From positions 1-5,740 of the forward strand of contig JACXTQ010000342.1 in NCBI GenBank assembly GCA_016919605.1: a DNA stretch of 5,740 nt, written 5' to 3'. The translations under genes and the position numbers were made by a program. The notes below the pieces were generated by a model. That model was given only the letters and a program-made list of their open reading frames with translations, was not told the origin of the DNA and did not search any database. Below, piece by piece: positions 5,366-5,740 of this stretch; within the stretch, counting starts at the first letter, position 1; each line of letters begins with the position of its first letter. The stretch is from Methylovulum sp. (lineage in GTDB: Bacteria; Pseudomonadota; Gammaproteobacteria; Methylococcales; Methylomonadaceae).

Positions 5366-5740
5366 TTAAAACAAATCATCGGCATCAATATTTTCCAAAG
5401 AATTGGCAATATCATCCAAGTCTTGGTCATTGATGTTCAAGTCTTGTTTCCCCGTCTTTGTGGCGGCAACGGGTGCGGAGGTGACTGGTGCTGAGTTAGC
5501 GGCCAATAAGGTCTTCGCTATATCGATAACTTCCTGTTCATTGATGTCCCGGATCGAGAAATCCAGCTTGTTCAGTTTATGTGGATCGACCTCGGAGGCG
5601 GATTTGACGACCTTATTGATAGGGGTCTGATAAACGCGACTGACGGGCGTAGGGCCGAAGATGGTGATGGATGGGCGGTTCATACCCCAAGCTATGTGGG
5701 TCGGGCCGGTGTCATTGCCGATCACCAAATCGACATGAGA
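5366..5740 (-). CDS. ADP-heptose:LPS heptosyltransferase (glycosyltransferase family 9), C-terminal part
   Basis: The frame is open from the right edge and ends in TAA at 5368-5366, giving the last 124 residues. The VIGNDTGPTHIAWGMNRPSI segment followed by TIFGPTP is the conserved C-terminal nucleotide-sugar site of GT9 heptosyltransferases, with the usual Asp-Thr-Gly and His. The later VDPHKLNKLDFSIRDI stretch is typical of WaaC-like enzymes that add heptose to the inner core of lipopolysaccharide at the cytoplasmic face of the inner membrane. After the fold ends (near residue 80 of the visible part) comes an Ala/Pro/Thr linker and an acidic tail rich in Asp and Asn, ending in DADDLF, which I do not know from WaaC. 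A TTG at 5728 is not the start: the frame and the domain continue upstream of it. The specific enzyme (heptosyltransferase I or another) is uncertain without the N-terminus. Confidence 0.85.
   Translation of the reverse strand, partial: SHVDLVIGNDTGPTHIAWGMNRPSITIFGPTPVSRVYQTPINKVVKSASEVDPHKLNKLDFSIRDINEQEVIDIAKTLLAANSAPVTSAPVAATKTGKQDLNINDQDLDDIANSLENIDADDLF

Noticed and set aside
5366..5728. Complete 120-residue gene starting at the TTG at 5728
   Set aside because: The frame stays open to the window edge and the TTG falls in the middle of a conserved GT9 strand, so this is the end of a longer gene.
1..5740. CRISPR arrays, tRNA or rRNA genes, insertion sequences
   Set aside because: I found no regularly spaced repeats, no tRNA-like cloverleaf and no transposase frame on either strand.

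Overview
The window looks like chromosome from a Gram-negative gammaproteobacterium. It carries an LPS-type heptosyltransferase, a periplasmic di-haem c-type peroxidase behind a sigma70-like promoter, and PpnP. A methanotroph-like member of the Methylococcales would fit the protein flavour and mixed GC, but I cannot confirm a genus from 5.7 kb.

Layout. (1) Positions 1-646, minus strand: ppnP (nucleoside phosphorylase) followed 15 bases later by an NYN-domain (PIN-like) protein that runs off the left edge. (2) Positions 647-830: a divergent regulatory region. It holds a near-consensus promoter (TTGACA, 17-base spacer, GATAAT) facing right with a Fur-box-like operator over its -10, and a weaker extended -10 facing ppnP. 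(3) Positions 831-2108, plus strand: an exported di-haem peroxidase of the MauG/CcpA superfamily. (4) Positions 2109-2187: a short convergent gap with a perfect 10-bp GC-rich palindrome of REP type. (5) Positions 2188-5313, minus strand: four tightly packed genes, which in order of transcription are an AAA/ABC-type ATPase, a TOPRIM-like DUF3226 protein, a DAO-family FAD oxidoreductase and a YtqB/MnmM-type methyltransferase. (6) Positions 5366-5740, minus strand: the C-terminal part of a glycosyltransferase family 9 heptosyltransferase with an odd acidic tail.

Two things stand out. First, the oxidoreductase and methyltransferase together could carry out the two steps normally done by bifunctional MnmC at wobble uridine 34 of tRNA (cmnm5 to nm5 to mnm5). 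This would be a non-MnmC route encoded as a translationally coupled pair. Second, the ATPase and TOPRIM pair has the architecture of split OLD-type defence systems (RloA/RloB, AbiL, PARIS) but a different TOPRIM family. It is clearly lower in GC than the genes on both sides, as expected for an acquired cassette.

The defence-like pair lies directly upstream of the tRNA-modification-like pair, with only three bases between them. PARIS AriB is known to cut tRNA-Lys, which normally carries the mnm5 modification. A functional link is therefore a testable but speculative idea; chance insertion is the simpler alternative.
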